A stretch of DNA of 64,000 nucleotides from Marinobacterium_D sp050908845 (GTDB lineage Bacteria > Pseudomonadota > Gammaproteobacteria > Pseudomonadales > Balneatricaceae): assembly GCF_050908845.1 (NCBI RefSeq), contig NZ_CP194171.1, positions 1,302,001-1,366,000 on the forward strand, written 5' to 3'. The translations under genes and the position numbers were made by a program. Under the pieces are notes generated by a model, which had not been told where the DNA came from, did not search any database, and saw only the letters and a program-made list of their open reading frames with translations. Position 1 is the first letter of the stretch. The number at the start of each line of letters is the position of its first letter. Below are positions 34,529-44,878 of this stretch, one piece after another.

Positions 34529-35532
34529 GAGGTGTGGCTGTTGTCCTGTCTGCAGGCTGCCATGGTGGCAGCATAGTCGATCGCCGTGCGCAGCGAGCCG
34601 GTGTCGGCAAGGCCGGTGCCCGCCAGATCCAGCGCGGTGCCGTGGTCCACCGAGGTACGGATGATCGGCAGGCCGAGGGTGATGTTGACGGCGTTGCCAA
34701 AACCCTTGTATTTCAGCACCGGCAGGCCTTGGTCGTGGTACATCGCCAGCACCGCATCGGCATTGGCCAGGTACTTGTCGGTAAACAGCGTGTCGGCGGG
34801 CAGGGGGCCGATCAAGTCCACATCGGCATCCTCGTAGCTGCGCAGAACCGGTTCGATTACATCGATCTCTTCCCGGCCCAGGTAGCCGCCTTCACCGGCA
34901 TGGGGATTGAGTCCGCAGACCAGAATGCGGGGGCGCTGACAGCCGAAATAGCGTTTCAGGTCGGCGATCAGTGCGTCGATCACTTCATGCAGCAGCGGTT
35001 CGGTGATAGCGGCCGGAACGCTGGCCAGCGGCAGGTGAGTGGTAGCCAGCGCCACCCTGAGCCCCTCGGTTGCCAGCATCATGACCACTTTCTCGGTGCG
35101 CGTCAGCGCTTCGAGAAACTCGGTATGGCCGCTGAAATTGATCCCCGCCTGGTTGATGACGCCCTTGTGCACAGGCGCGGTCACCAGGGCCGCGTAGTCG
35201 CCGGACTGGCAGCCGAGGCAGGCTTCCGTCAGTGTCTCGAGAACATAGGCGGCATTGGCCGGATTGAGCTGGCCCGCCTCGGCAGGCTGCGCAAGCTTTA
35301 CCGGGTGGACGAAAATTTCACCGGGCAGGGCAGGGGCGGCGGGCTTGCTCAGGTCGACCGGGGTTAGTTTGATCTGCAGGCCCAGCTGCTCTGCGCGCTG
35401 GCGCAGCAGGTCTGGATCTGCAAACAGAACCAGCTGGTGCGCCTGAGCCTGCTGGGCGATCGCCAGGCAGAGGTCGGGACCGATTCCCGACGGTTCGCCC
35501 GGTGTCAGCGCGAGTCGGAATGTCTGACTCAC
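34525..35532 (-). CDS. pdxA: 4-hydroxythreonine-4-phosphate dehydrogenase
   Basis: Oxidises 4-phosphohydroxy-L-threonine in the pyridoxal phosphate pathway. The 335 residues match the family. [13 protein letters not shown] is at the N-terminus, the metal-binding histidines lie in [10 protein letters not shown], in [13 protein letters not shown] and in [13 protein letters not shown], and a [19 protein letters not shown] block is near the end. It overlaps both surA and rsmA by 4 bp, giving a translationally coupled run. Confidence 0.98.
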   Translation of the reverse strand: MSQTFRLALTPGEPSGIGPDLCLAIAQQAQAHQLVLFADPDLLRQRAEQLGLQIKLTPVDLSKPAAPALPGEIFVHPVKLAQPAEAGQLNPANAAYVLETLTEACLGCQSGDYAALVTAPVHKGVINQAGINFSGHTEFLEALTRTEKVVMMLATEGLRVALATTHLPLASVPAAITEPLLHEVIDALIADLKRYFGCQRPRILVCGLNPHAGEGGYLGREEIDVIEPVLRSYEDADVDLIGPLPADTLFTDKYLANADAVLAMYHDQGLPVLKYKGFGNAVNITLGLPIIRTSVDHGTALDLAGTGLADTGSLRTAIDYAATMAACRQDNSHTS

Positions 35533-36824
35533 GGCTGCTCCAGCGCCTTGCGCTCGATATAGGCCTGGGCACGAATTTCGCGCAGCCAGTTATCCAGCTC
35601 TTCGTTGAACTTGCGCTTGCGGATGGCGGAGCGCGCCTTGTTCTCACGCATCTCGTCGGCGAAATCCTGGGTGCGACGCTCTTCGACCTGAAGGATGTGC
35701 CAGCCGAACCGCGACTGGAAGGGTTCGCTGACCTCTCCGGTGCCGGTGCTGTTCATGACCTGCTCGAACTCCGGTACCATCTGGCCGGCCTGGGTCCAGC
35801 CCAGTTCGCCGCCCTGGGAGCCGCTGCCCGGGTCGTCGCTGTAGCGGCGGGCGAGATCATCAAATGCCTGGCCATCCTGGATACGGTTGTAGAGATCCAG
35901 GGCCAGTTCCCGTGCCTGGGACTGGCTGCGTACCTCGTTCGGTGAAATGAGGATGTGGCGTACGCGGGTCTGCTGCACCAGGGAGTCCTCGCCACCGCGC
36001 TTGTCGCGCAGCTGCAGAAGATGGAAACCTGCCGGTGTGCGTATCGGCGTGCTCACTTCACCCACCTGCAGCTGGCCCAGGGCGCCGGCAATATCCGAGG
36101 GCAGCTCGGTGCGGGCACGCCAGCCCAGATCACCGCCCTGGAGCGCGTTGGAGGCATCGGAGTTTGCGGTAGCCAGCTGGCGGAAGTCCGCCCCTTCCTG
36201 CATCTGGGCGTAGAGTGTCTCGGCTTCTTCCCGGGCGCGCTGGATCATCTGTGGCGACGCGTTCTGGGGTATCGAGATCAGGATGTTACTGAGCAGGTAT
36301 TCGGTGTTGTTGCTGTTCTGGCTGTTAGCGAGAAAGTTGCTGATCTCCTGCTCGGAGACATTGATGCGGCGGTTGACGTTGGCCTGCTGGATACGTGACA
36401 ACAGGATCTCCTGGCGGATCTGCTCCCGCGCCTGGGCGTAGTCCTGGCCTTCGGCGATCAGCGCTTCGCGGAACTGCGGCAGTGTCATGTTGTTCTGCTC
36501 AGCAATGTTCTGCATCGCGCTGTTCAGCTCCTGATCACTGACGCGGATGCCCTGACGTTCGCCGATCTGCAGCTGGATACGGTCCATGATCAGACGTTCG
36601 AGCACCTGTTTGCGCAGTACATCGGCTTCCGGTGCCGTTGCCCCCTGGGCCTGGATCTGGTCACGAACCAGTGCGGTGCGGTTCTCCAGTTCGCTTTGCA
36701 GAACAATGTCGTCATTAACGACGGCGACCACCTGATCCAGCAGCTCGGCTGCCTGCGCGTTTTGCAGGGTGAGCAGAGTCGCCACCAGGATCAGTTGGCG
36801 TTTAACGAACCGCTTAAAACGCAT
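35529..36824 (-). CDS. surA: Periplasmic peptidyl-prolyl isomerase/chaperone SurA
   Basis: Chaperone for outer-membrane proteins, LptD among them. A signal peptide covers about the first 26 residues, ending near AQA. A SurA N-domain follows, then two parvulin domains (about 170-270 and 280-380) recognised by VRHILIS, GGDLGWR and GGELGWT. The start chosen is ATG 36824, which has AGAGGATG upstream and matches family N-termini; ATG 36833 is possible. It overlaps the end of lptD by 11 bp, coupling the chaperone to its client. Confidence 0.97.
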   Translation of the reverse strand: MRFKRFVKRQLILVATLLTLQNAQAAELLDQVVAVVNDDIVLQSELENRTALVRDQIQAQGATAPEADVLRKQVLERLIMDRIQLQIGERQGIRVSDQELNSAMQNIAEQNNMTLPQFREALIAEGQDYAQAREQIRQEILLSRIQQANVNRRINVSEQEISNFLANSQNSNNTEYLLSNILISIPQNASPQMIQRAREEAETLYAQMQEGADFRQLATANSDASNALQGGDLGWRARTELPSDIAGALGQLQVGEVSTPIRTPAGFHLLQLRDKRGGEDSLVQQTRVRHILISPNEVRSQSQARELALDLYNRIQDGQAFDDLARRYSDDPGSGSQGGELGWTQAGQMVPEFEQVMNSTGTGEVSEPFQSRFGWHILQVEERRTQDFADEMRENKARSAIRKRKFNEELDNWLREIRAQAYIERKALEQP

Positions 36825-39537
36825 TTCGAGCATCCTCTTTCTCGCCGGTAATATCTTCTAGGAATTCACGCCCGCCGGATTGTCCGAACGAGCCCAGGCC
36901 GCGCAGTACAAATTGCAGGAAGACGCCGGTTTTGGTCTCTATGTCTTCACCGAAATCGGTATCGTCTACGTACTGGCGTCCCGTTACACGGACTTTCCAG
37001 CAGCAGCTGGTGTATTCGACACCGAGCAGGGTTTCAATGTTCTCTTCTCTGAGCAGATCTTCCTGCCAGCGGCCGATCATGTTCCATTGTGCCGAAACCG
37101 GCCAGCGGAAGGCGAAGTCGGTCTGGCGAATTTCGTTTTCGTCCTCATCGCGCTGGTCGTCGAAGCGGGTGCCCGAGTTATCGCGATAGCTGAGGTAGAT
37201 CAGGCGCGTGTCGTCGGGGCGGTAGGTGAGGCGATAGTTCTGCTGCACCATTTTCAGGTTGTCTTCATCGTCCAGCTCGCTGTCGTGGGTGAAGCGCAGA
37301 TCGGGCCTGATGTACCAGCTTGCCAGCACCGCCAGGTTGGAGCGGCTTTCTGTACCGTCCACATCACCGGGTCGCAGCTGGGTATCACTCTCGCGGTCTT
37401 CAAAATAGTGTGCCTGGGCGATGCCCACACGTGCCCGTTCAACACCCGACTCGGAGTAGAACGCACTGCTCAGTGCCAGGGTGGCCTGCGTGGTGCCGGC
37501 GACGTTGTCGTTGCCGCTGAAGCCGGTCTCATCGAACAGGTTGTAGTAGCTGAAATCCAGGCGTGCTGAATCGAAGTCCGGCAGTTCTGACTGGTCTTCG
37601 CTGGCGGCATGGATCAGCTTGATGCGGGGTTCCAGCGTCTGGGTCAGGTTGTTACCGTAGGCCCGCTCCAGCTTGATCGTCGAGTCGAGACTGGCGATGG
37701 GCAGTCCCAGGCTCGGGCTCTTGGACCAGTCTGCCGGCTGGTCAGACAGGTTGTACTGGGAGTACCAGTAGGTCAGGCGCGGCTTGACCGATGCCCAGGG
37801 GCGGTCCCACTGGTAGCTGACACTCGGGCGCACGTGTATACGGCTGCCGACAACCCTGTCTGCATCTACCAGGTCATCATTGTTGCGGTCAAAGTAGGTG
37901 TACTCGGCCAGGTAGCGCAGCTGGGCATCGCCGTTCAGGGCGACTTCGCGACCGGTAACGCTCAACGCGGGCACCTGCTCGTAGGGTTCGATACCGCCAT
38001 CGATGGTCTGGTACTGGTGTACTTTTCCTGTGAAGTTCCAGCCATCGCCCTGGTAGCGGGCGGAGGCGATCTGGTCCAGGTCATCCTCTTTGGCGATCTC
38101 CAGGTTGGTGGTGTCGAGATCGTCCAGGTAGTCGTCATCGCTGATGCGGCGGTAGTCGATGAGCGTATACCAGTTGTTGAACGGATTACCTGTATGTTCG
38201 GCACCCAGGGCCCAGCGGCTGTCGCCATACTGCCTGTCATCATTGATGTAGGCGGTGCTCAGGGTATTCATCGACCAGCCGTTCAGGTAACGGAATTCGT
38301 TCTCCAGTATCAGGCCGCGCTCGCTGTTGTACCTGGGCGTGAAAGTGTCGTCGTAATTGGGTGCCAGGTTGAAGTAATAGGGCGTGGCAATATCAAGGCC
38401 GTCGGTGTCGGAGTAACCCAGGGCCGGATACAGGAAGCCGGAGCGACGGGTGTCATCGATCGGGAAGTAAAAATAGGGCAGATAGAGTACCGGTACATTG
38501 CCGATCTCGAAGGTTGCATGTCGCGCCTCGCCATACCCCTCTTCGGTATGGATTTCGAGGTCATCCGTTTCGATCGCCCAGTCGTTGCTGCCCGGTTCGC
38601 AAAAGGTTACCCGGCCGTTGGTCATGACCACGCGGGCATCGCCAAAGCGCTCAACCGCTTCCGCCTCACCGCGCATGTGCTGGGGGTGCAGCACATACTC
38701 GGCGTTCTGGAAGCCGGCATTGCCGGCATTCAGATCGGCCCGGGCGCTTTCGGCGACGATCAGCAGGCCCGGTTCGCGGTAGGTTACGTTGCGCTCAAGC
38801 GTGGCGGTCTGGTTATTGGCGTCATACTCGGCCACCTCGCTGGTCAGCAGGCGACTGCCCTGGCGCATGTTGATGCCGCCTTCGAGCTGGGTTGTGCCGC
38901 CAAGCACCGTAGAGGAACGCAGCGCCTCAAGAAAAATGGTCTGCTGCTCTTCCAGAGTCTGCGCGGCATCCAGATCCAGTGCCGGTTGACGGTATTCACC
39001 AGAGCATGCGCTGCCGTAGCCTTCCTCACCGGGCGCGAACGTGTACCAGTCCAGGTAGGCGTAGTTCTGCACCGCACGGGCTGCTACACCAGAGGCAACG
39101 CCCGCTGTAGCGACGTCTCTGTTTTCGAAACACTGCCACTGGCCGTTTACTGCGCTGCAGCTAAACGCCTGAGAAGGATCGTTGCTCGGCAGCGCCGCCT
39201 GGCTGGCGGGTTCTGTCTGAGCTGTAAGCCTGTCAGTGGGCGCTGGGTTTACTTCAGCTGTAGCAGAAGACGGTGAGTCTGTGGCCGGCTGAGCGGGTCG
39301 CAGGGCCTCTGCCGAGGTGCTGGTTGCGGGGGAAGGAGCGTTGCGGCTCTGGGCGCCTGTGTCGCCGGAACTCTCCTGCTGCGGGAGTGATTCGGTAACC
39401 TCGCAGTCCCATCCGCCAGCGGCGTTGAGATCGCAGTTCCAGAGTCTTGGGTCATCCTGAGCGGCTGCCTGTGACGCGGCCACTGCTGCTGCAACTGCCA
39501 GCATCAGCTTGAAAGAGTGGGCTCTTTTAAAGGGCAT
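36814..39537 (-). CDS. lptD: LPS-assembly protein LptD
   Basis: Outer-membrane barrel that, with LptE, inserts lipopolysaccharide into the outer leaflet. The 907-residue precursor has a signal peptide to about residue 26 (SQAAAQ). A long low-complexity linker rich in Ser, Pro, Ala and Thr (about 45-115) follows; it is longer than in E. coli. Then come an OstA-like jellyroll (about 170-320) and the barrel, ending with TSCCWKVRVTGRQ and FLQFVLRGLGSFG, which include the vicinal cysteines used in the LptD disulfides. Start ATG 39537, one codon inside a TTG. First gene of the surA-pdxA-rsmA-apaG operon. Confidence 0.97.
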   Translation of the reverse strand: MPFKRAHSFKLMLAVAAAVAASQAAAQDDPRLWNCDLNAAGGWDCEVTESLPQQESSGDTGAQSRNAPSPATSTSAEALRPAQPATDSPSSATAEVNPAPTDRLTAQTEPASQAALPSNDPSQAFSCSAVNGQWQCFENRDVATAGVASGVAARAVQNYAYLDWYTFAPGEEGYGSACSGEYRQPALDLDAAQTLEEQQTIFLEALRSSTVLGGTTQLEGGINMRQGSRLLTSEVAEYDANNQTATLERNVTYREPGLLIVAESARADLNAGNAGFQNAEYVLHPQHMRGEAEAVERFGDARVVMTNGRVTFCEPGSNDWAIETDDLEIHTEEGYGEARHATFEIGNVPVLYLPYFYFPIDDTRRSGFLYPALGYSDTDGLDIATPYYFNLAPNYDDTFTPRYNSERGLILENEFRYLNGWSMNTLSTAYINDDRQYGDSRWALGAEHTGNPFNNWYTLIDYRRISDDDYLDDLDTTNLEIAKEDDLDQIASARYQGDGWNFTGKVHQYQTIDGGIEPYEQVPALSVTGREVALNGDAQLRYLAEYTYFDRNNDDLVDADRVVGSRIHVRPSVSYQWDRPWASVKPRLTYWYSQYNLSDQPADWSKSPSLGLPIASLDSTIKLERAYGNNLTQTLEPRIKLIHAASEDQSELPDFDSARLDFSYYNLFDETGFSGNDNVAGTTQATLALSSAFYSESGVERARVGIAQAHYFEDRESDTQLRPGDVDGTESRSNLAVLASWYIRPDLRFTHDSELDDEDNLKMVQQNYRLTYRPDDTRLIYLSYRDNSGTRFDDQRDEDENEIRQTDFAFRWPVSAQWNMIGRWQEDLLREENIETLLGVEYTSCCWKVRVTGRQYVDDTDFGEDIETKTGVFLQFVLRGLGSFGQSGGREFLEDITGEKEDARNAF

Positions 39538-39762
39538 CAAGTCGCTTTCCGTTTGCGCGAGAAGGCGGCCTGTTTCTTGCCACCCCCGAAGTCGAGTACC
39601 ATACCGAGCTGTGCATGATACCGCTGTTACCGGCGCGAAGGCCAGACCTCCGAGGCGGGTCGGCAGCGGTGCCCTGCCCCCTGGGTTGCTACGGTTTTTT
39701 GCAGTTTGTCCGGGCAGACCGACCTAATCTCTTCGCCAAGTGTTACGAGGAACCGAGAAAAG

Positions 39763-40800
39763 ATGGATATTCGCCTGCAACAGCTGCAGCAGTGGGTAGA
39801 GCAGACAGCGGCTGAGCAGGGGATCGAAAGCCTCTCCGGCGAGTTGCTGCCGGTGTCCGGGGATGCCAGCTTCCGTCGTTATTTCCGTGCTGTTGGCGAG
39901 CATGCAAGCTGGATTGCCGTGGATGCTCCACCTGACAAGGAGAACAGCCGGCCGTTCGTGGATCTGGCGCGGGACTGGTTTGCCCGCGGTGTCAGGGTGC
40001 CGGAAATCCTTGCGGCCGATCTCGAGCTCGGGTTTATGCTGCTCGAAGATTTCGGTGACCGCCTGCTGCTTCCTGAATTGAAGGACGAGACGGCGCAGCG
40101 TCACTACTCCCAGGCTCTCTCTACCCTGCTGCAGATCCAGCAACTTCCCGCCGACAACCTTGCGCCCTACGACGAGGCTCTGTTGCAGCGGGAGATGGGC
40201 CTGTTCGATGAATGGTACACCGGCAGCCTGCTGTCGCTGACCCTTGATGAGGACGAAGTGGCGTTGCTGGCGCAGGTTAAGTCCTGGTTGGTTGATCGTG
40301 CGCTTTCCCAGCGCCAGGTCACGGTGCACAGGGATTACCACTCCCGTAACCTGATGCTGCTCGATGACGGCGGGCTCGGCGTGATCGATTTTCAGGATGC
40401 GGTACGGGGCGCACAGACCTACGACCTGGTCTCCCTGTTCAGGGACAGCTATATACGCTGGTCCGATGCGCAGGTGGCGCAGTGGGTGGAGGAGTATCGC
40501 GCTGCACTGTCGGACGCCGGTGTTTCGGTACCCTCGGCCGAGGCATTTCTGAAAGATTTCGACTGCATGGGCATGCAGCGTCAACTGAAGGTGCTGGGAA
40601 TATTTTCCCGGCTCTACCTGCGCGATGGCAAGGACGGCTACCTGCCGGATATGCCGCGTACCCTTGGCTACCTGGTCAGGGCGGCGGCCCGTTATCCGGA
40701 GACGGAGCCCTTTGCGCGCTGGTTGGAGCGGCGTGTTGTGCCGGCGATGAGTGCCCACCCGCTGTTTGAGGCAGGCGAACTGGCCCGGGAGCTCGGCTGA
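39763..40800 (+). CDS. amgK: N-acetylmuramate/N-acetylglucosamine kinase AmgK
   Basis: Phosphorylates C1 of MurNAc or GlcNAc in the peptidoglycan-recycling route that bypasses de novo UDP-MurNAc synthesis, in the cytoplasm. The 345-residue protein has the aminoglycoside-phosphotransferase fold: GDASFRRYFR near residue 27, the catalytic loop HRDYHSRNLM and the metal motif DFQDA. ATG 39763 was chosen since the 19 codons upstream to 39706 look non-coding. It is followed 3 bp later by murU, its pathway partner, and is divergent from lptD as in Pseudomonas. Confidence 0.94.
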   Translation: MDIRLQQLQQWVEQTAAEQGIESLSGELLPVSGDASFRRYFRAVGEHASWIAVDAPPDKENSRPFVDLARDWFARGVRVPEILAADLELGFMLLEDFGDRLLLPELKDETAQRHYSQALSTLLQIQQLPADNLAPYDEALLQREMGLFDEWYTGSLLSLTLDEDEVALLAQVKSWLVDRALSQRQVTVHRDYHSRNLMLLDDGGLGVIDFQDAVRGAQTYDLVSLFRDSYIRWSDAQVAQWVEEYRAALSDAGVSVPSAEAFLKDFDCMGMQRQLKVLGIFSRLYLRDGKDGYLPDMPRTLGYLVRAAARYPETEPFARWLERRVVPAMSAHPLFEAGELARELG

Positions 40801-40803
40801 TTT

Positions 40804-41490
40804 ATGCGCGCGATGATTCTGGCGGCGGGGCTCGGCACCCGCATGCGCCCGCTGACACTGACAACCCCTAAGCCTCTGCTGACGGCGGCCGGCAAGCCGC
40901 TGATCGTTTACCATATCGAGAGACTGGCGGCGGCCGGCGTCGAGCGCATCGTGATCAACCACGCCTGGCTCGGTGAGCAGATTGAAGCGGCACTGGGCGA
41001 CGGCAGCCGGTTCGGTGTGGAGCTGCTTTATTCACCGGAAAACGACCCGCTGGAAACGGCCGGGGGAATCCGCCAGGCACTACCGCTGTTGGCGGATCAC
41101 GAAGACGACAGTTTCCTGGTGGTCAATGGTGATGTGTTCACCGATCTTACTCCCGCGGCGCTGAAAAAAATGGAACTGAAGGCGGGCAGCGACGCTCACC
41201 TGTTACTTGTGGATAACCCGAGCTGGCACTCCGAGGGCGACTTCTATCTGTCACCGACAGGGCAGCTATCCAGCCAGGGAGAGCCCAGGCTGACATTCTC
41301 GGGTATCAGCCGGTTGCGTGCGTCGCTGTTTACCGGGCTGGTCGCCAGCGAGCCTGCGCCTCTGGCGCCCTTGTTGCGCCAGGCGATGGCGCTGGGACGG
41401 GTGACAGGCGCGCGCCTGAATGCTTTTTGGGATGATATCGGGACGCCCGAGCGCTTAACCGCACTAGATAAGCGATTGAGAGGAGAGTAA
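40804..41490 (+). CDS. murU: N-acetylmuramate-1-phosphate uridylyltransferase MurU
   Basis: Turns MurNAc 1-phosphate into UDP-MurNAc, the step after AmgK. The 228-residue nucleotidyltransferase has the nucleotide loop LAAGLGTRMRPLT with PKPLL at the N-terminus, and VNGDVF near residue 106 with the metal-binding aspartate. It ends with FWDDIGTPERL, typical of the family. The 3-bp gaps to amgK and djlA indicate one operon. Confidence 0.95.
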   Translation: MRAMILAAGLGTRMRPLTLTTPKPLLTAAGKPLIVYHIERLAAAGVERIVINHAWLGEQIEAALGDGSRFGVELLYSPENDPLETAGGIRQALPLLADHEDDSFLVVNGDVFTDLTPAALKKMELKAGSDAHLLLVDNPSWHSEGDFYLSPTGQLSSQGEPRLTFSGISRLRASLFTGLVASEPAPLAPLLRQAMALGRVTGARLNAFWDDIGTPERLTALDKRLRGE

Positions 41491-41493
41491 TAG

Positions 41494-42321
41494 ATGACAG
41501 GTGCTGAAACCCTGGGTCAGAAAATCTACCGCCACCGGGCCGGTCTGGGTATCGGCGCCTTGATCGGTCTGTTCAGTGGTGGCCCCGTAGGGCTTCTGCT
41601 GGGTGGGGCGCTGGGCTACTGGATCGATTCAGCGCTGAGGAAAACCGCTTCAACCTATAACCCTCAGCAGCTTTTCTTTCGCGCCACGTTCAGTGTCATG
41701 GGCAAGGTGGCCAAGGCTGATGGACGGGTGTCCGAGGTGGAGATCAACTTCGCCCGTGAAGTGATGGCGCGGATGAACCTCAGTGAAGAGAAGCGCCGTG
41801 AGGCGATCGAGTACTTTTCCGAGGGCAAGCAGCCGGACTTTGATATCGCCAAGGTGCTGCTGCCGCTTGCGGCACTGATGCGTAACCGCAGTTCGCTGAA
41901 ATTGATGTTTGTTGAGATTCAGCTTCAGGCGGCCATGGCCGATGGCGAAATCAGTCCCAATGAGCAGGCACTGCTGCAGCAGATCTGTCAGCAGCTTCAC
42001 TTTACACCCCGGGAAGTACAGGCGCTGCTGGCGCGGATGCGGGCTGAGCAGGCGTTTCGTGAACAGGCCTACCAGTCTCACGCGCAGCAGGAGGGCTACT
42101 CCGCTGCATCGCTGGAGCAGGCCTATGGTGTGCTCGGGGTGGAACCCTCGGCCAGTGATGCCGAGGTCAAGCGCGCCTGGCGTAAGCTGATGAGTCAGCA
42201 CCATCCGGACAAACTGGTTTCCAAGGGGTTACCGGAAGAGATGATGCAGCTGGCCAAAGAACAGGCCCAGGAGATCCAGGCGGCCTACGACCAGATCCGC
42301 AAATCCCGTGGCATGCGTTAA
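41494..42321 (+). CDS. djlA: DjlA-type membrane co-chaperone (TerB plus J domain)
   Basis: A 275-residue protein anchored by one N-terminal glycine-rich membrane segment (IGALIGLFSGGPVGLLLGGALGYW). A TerB-like helical domain spans about 60-180, and a C-terminal J domain from about 205 carries the HPD motif (SQHHPDKL) that stimulates DnaK. It is the third gene of the amgK-murU-djlA block. The J domain is intact. Confidence 0.94.
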   Translation: MTGAETLGQKIYRHRAGLGIGALIGLFSGGPVGLLLGGALGYWIDSALRKTASTYNPQQLFFRATFSVMGKVAKADGRVSEVEINFAREVMARMNLSEEKRREAIEYFSEGKQPDFDIAKVLLPLAALMRNRSSLKLMFVEIQLQAAMADGEISPNEQALLQQICQQLHFTPREVQALLARMRAEQAFREQAYQSHAQQEGYSAASLEQAYGVLGVEPSASDAEVKRAWRKLMSQHHPDKLVSKGLPEEMMQLAKEQAQEIQAAYDQIRKSRGMR

Positions 42322-42354
42322 GCCCTGGCATCGGTCGCAGCCACGCAGGCGGGA

Positions 42355-43422
42355 TCAGTTAATCGGCCTGGCGCCCGGCTGATTCTGCCCTGGCGCGGGC
42401 GCTGCGGCCGCCGCCTCTTCCTGTTCCTCGGCGATAGGGGCGAGGATGCCCGCTTTAATCAGCCCACGCACCTTGGCGGTCAGCCAGGGCATCTCGTCAT
42501 TCCAGCCGGTAAAGGAGCCTGACACCGGCGACTGCAGATAGTTGGCTAAGCCTTCCCGTCGCGCCAGGTCCTTGCGGATACGCGCATCGGGGGCAGCCCG
42601 GGGATAACCGGGCAGGGGCGCGTGGTAGATATCGACGATGCGCATGTCACCCAGCGATTCCAGGAGTGTCGTCAGCACGGGGGCGTCAGGCGCGCTGTCC
42701 GGCAGCGGATCGATCATCACCAGAGCCAGGTCGAGCTCGGGATGGCTAAGCAGATAGTCGATGGTCCAGGGCGTGGCACGCCCGAAACTGATCACAACCA
42801 GGGGCTCCAACGGTTCGCTGCGCAGCTGCTCCAGTACCAGGTCCATGCGCTCGCTAAAGCGCTCAGCGAACGGGGCGGGCGGCTCGGCATTTGTTTCCTG
42901 TGCGGTATCGGCAGCGGGCGTCGGCTGCGCGCTGTCCGATGGGACTGCCCCCGATGCGCCGGCTGATCCGGCGTTTATCGGCTGCATCACCGGCAGGGTA
43001 CGTTCCGGCAGGGATGGGCGTTCGCTGGCTGGTGGCTCCAGAGCCAGGGTCAGCCAGCCCTTCTGTGCCAGGTCAAAGCGCAGGGCTTCAACCTGGTTTA
43101 CCCAGGCAGGTCCTATGGCCGGGTCCGGCACCAGCAGCAGCCCGCCGACCGCGTCCTCGCGATTGGCCTCCTGGCGCAGGGCATGAAAACGCTGCTCGCC
43201 CACCTCCATGGTCAAAACCACGGTATCGGCGGGCAGCAGTTTTCTAAGCTGTGAATCCAGCGGCAGGTTACCGGCACTGCTGCGCTCTACCTCATACAGC
43301 TTGGCCATATCCATACCCGGTGCAGCAGCGGAAGCTGTGTTCTCTGCTTCCTCGGCTGCCCGGGCCTGAACAGGGCACAGGAGCAGGAGCGTAATAAGTG
43401 TCTTGTTAATCAGCGAGTTCAT
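42355..43422 (-). CDS. DUF3530 family exported protein (alpha/beta-hydrolase-like)
   Basis: From ATG 43422 the 355-residue protein starts MNSLINKTLITLLLLC and has a signal peptide ending at ARA. An upstream in-frame ATG (43506) would put 28 charged residues in front of it. The middle has GGLLLVPDP and later ISFGRATPWTIDYL and LVMIDPLPD stretches consistent with the DUF3530 fold. The usual nucleophile motif GxSxG is replaced by SFGRAT, so catalysis is doubtful. A low-complexity Ala/Pro linker lies at about 155-185. Function unknown. It is convergent with djlA and divergent from rpe. Confidence 0.82.
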   Translation of the reverse strand: MNSLINKTLITLLLLCPVQARAAEEAENTASAAAPGMDMAKLYEVERSSAGNLPLDSQLRKLLPADTVVLTMEVGEQRFHALRQEANREDAVGGLLLVPDPAIGPAWVNQVEALRFDLAQKGWLTLALEPPASERPSLPERTLPVMQPINAGSAGASGAVPSDSAQPTPAADTAQETNAEPPAPFAERFSERMDLVLEQLRSEPLEPLVVISFGRATPWTIDYLLSHPELDLALVMIDPLPDSAPDAPVLTTLLESLGDMRIVDIYHAPLPGYPRAAPDARIRKDLARREGLANYLQSPVSGSFTGWNDEMPWLTAKVRGLIKAGILAPIAEEQEEAAAAAPAPGQNQPGARPIN

Positions 43423-43526
43423 GGTCCGATTATCGGCGGCAGCGTCGCTGCGGGCAAGGCTGAAACCCTGCGCCGGCTTTTGTACAATAGCGCTCCACCC
43501 AACCAAGCACAGCGGTAGATTGCCCG

Positions 43527-44198
43527 ATGACAGATTACAAGATTGCTCCCTCGATTCTTTCCGCCGACTTTGCCCGTTTGGGTGAAGAGGTTGAAGCGGT
43601 ATTGGCTGCCGGTGCCGATATCGTCCATTTTGACGTGATGGACAACCACTACGTTCCCAACCTGACCATCGGCCCGATGGTGTGCAAGGCGCTGCGTAAA
43701 CACGGTATCCAGGCGCCGATCGATGTACACCTGATGGTCAAGCCGGTGGATCGGATGATCGGCGATTTTATCGACGCCGGTGCAACCTATATCACCTTCC
43801 ACCCGGAAGCATCCGATCATATCGATCGTTCGCTGCAGATGATTCGTGACGGTGGCTGCAAGTCCGGGCTGGTGTTCAACCCGGCCACGCCGCTGCACTA
43901 CCTCGATCATGTCATGGACAAGGTCGACATGATCCTGTTGATGTCGGTAAACCCCGGCTTTGGCGGGCAGAAATTTATTCCGTCCACGCTCGAGAAGCTG
44001 CGCCAGGTGCGTGAGCGCATCGACGCCAGCGGTCTGCCGATCCGCCTGGAGGTCGATGGCGGTGTGGGTGTGGGTAATATCCGTGAAATTGCTGCTGCGG
44101 GGGCGGATACCTTCGTCGCCGGCTCGGCTATTTTCAACACCGATGACTACCGCGCGACGATCGACAGCATGCGCGCCGAGCTGGCTCAGGCTAAGTGA
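43527..44198 (+). CDS. rpe: Ribulose-phosphate 3-epimerase
   Basis: Interconverts ribulose 5-phosphate and xylulose 5-phosphate in the pentose phosphate pathway. The 223-residue TIM barrel shows [13 protein letters not shown] near residue 8, [14 protein letters not shown] with metal ligands near 33, [11 protein letters not shown] near 141 and VDGGV near 177. Its stop overlaps the gph start (TGATG), as in the rpe-gph pair of many gammaproteobacteria. Confidence 0.98.
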   Translation: MTDYKIAPSILSADFARLGEEVEAVLAAGADIVHFDVMDNHYVPNLTIGPMVCKALRKHGIQAPIDVHLMVKPVDRMIGDFIDAGATYITFHPEASDHIDRSLQMIRDGGCKSGLVFNPATPLHYLDHVMDKVDMILLMSVNPGFGGQKFIPSTLEKLRQVRERIDASGLPIRLEVDGGVGVGNIREIAAAGADTFVAGSAIFNTDDYRATIDSMRAELAQAK

Positions 44199-44878
44199 TG
44201 GCTGCTGATGCTGTGAGCGCGCCGGCTGCTGTCCTGTTCGACCTTGATGGCACCCTGGTGGACAGCGTGCCGGATCTGGCGCGGGCGGTGGATCAGATGC
44301 TGGAGGCGCTGGGGCGTGCTCCGGCGGGCATCGACGCTGTGCGTCAGTGGGTGGGTAATGGCGCCGATACGCTCGTTAAACGGGCGCTGAGCGGAAGCGT
44401 TGAGGTGCAGCTCGATGAGGAAAACGAAGAGCTCTTCCCGGTGGCGAGAGAGCTGTTCTTCGGTGCCTATGCCCAGGCTAATGGCCGTACCAGTCAGGTC
44501 TATCCCGGCGTGGCGGAGCTGCTGGAACACTACCGTCACCAGGGTGTGCCGATGGCCGTGGTCACCAATAAGCCCGGCAGCTTCACCGGGCCGTTGCTGG
44601 AGCAGCTTGGTCTTGCGGCCTACTTCTCTGTCGTCGTGGCCGGCGATACCCTGGCTGAGAAGAAGCCCTCGGCGGCGCCGCTGTTGTATGCCTGCGATCG
44701 TCTGCAGGCTGCGGCGGATAAGGCGTTGATGATCGGTGATTCATCGGTTGATGTGGCCGCCGCCCGCGGCGCCGGCTGTCCGGTCATCTGCGTCAGCTAC
44801 GGCTACAACAAGGGGGCGCCCATCGAAAGTGCGGGCGCGGATCGGGTTATCGACTCACTGGCCGAATTAGTTCTCTGA
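44198..44878 (+). CDS. gph: Phosphoglycolate phosphatase
   Basis: A HAD-superfamily phosphatase of 226 residues that clears 2-phosphoglycolate formed during DNA repair. Motif I FDLDGTLVDS is at about residue 14, motif II VTNKP near 124, the lysine motif EKKPS near 150, and the final GDSSVDVAAARGAG near 178. ATG 44198 overlaps the rpe stop; a GTG one codon earlier is less likely. MupP of the MurNAc-recycling route looks similar, but the rpe-linked position favours Gph. Its 3' end overlaps the convergent LysR gene by 12 bp. Confidence 0.93.
   Translation: MAADAVSAPAAVLFDLDGTLVDSVPDLARAVDQMLEALGRAPAGIDAVRQWVGNGADTLVKRALSGSVEVQLDEENEELFPVARELFFGAYAQANGRTSQVYPGVAELLEHYRHQGVPMAVVTNKPGSFTGPLLEQLGLAAYFSVVVAGDTLAEKKPSAAPLLYACDRLQAAADKALMIGDSSVDVAAARGAGCPVICVSYGYNKGAPIESAGADRVIDSLAELVL

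Noticed and set aside
37609..39276. 555-codon open frame on the plus strand opposite lptD
   Set aside because: It lies wholly antisense to a clear lptD gene, has no recognisable domain and reflects codon bias on the other strand. Similar long antisense frames opposite dctP (30104-31348), gatB (48027-49316) and the SDR/DUF72 genes (31572-32810) were dropped for the same reason.
44198..44878. MupP (MurNAc 6-phosphate phosphatase) instead of Gph
   Set aside because: The HAD motifs fit both, and amgK/murU are present 3 kb away, but the direct coupling to rpe is the standard Gph arrangement.
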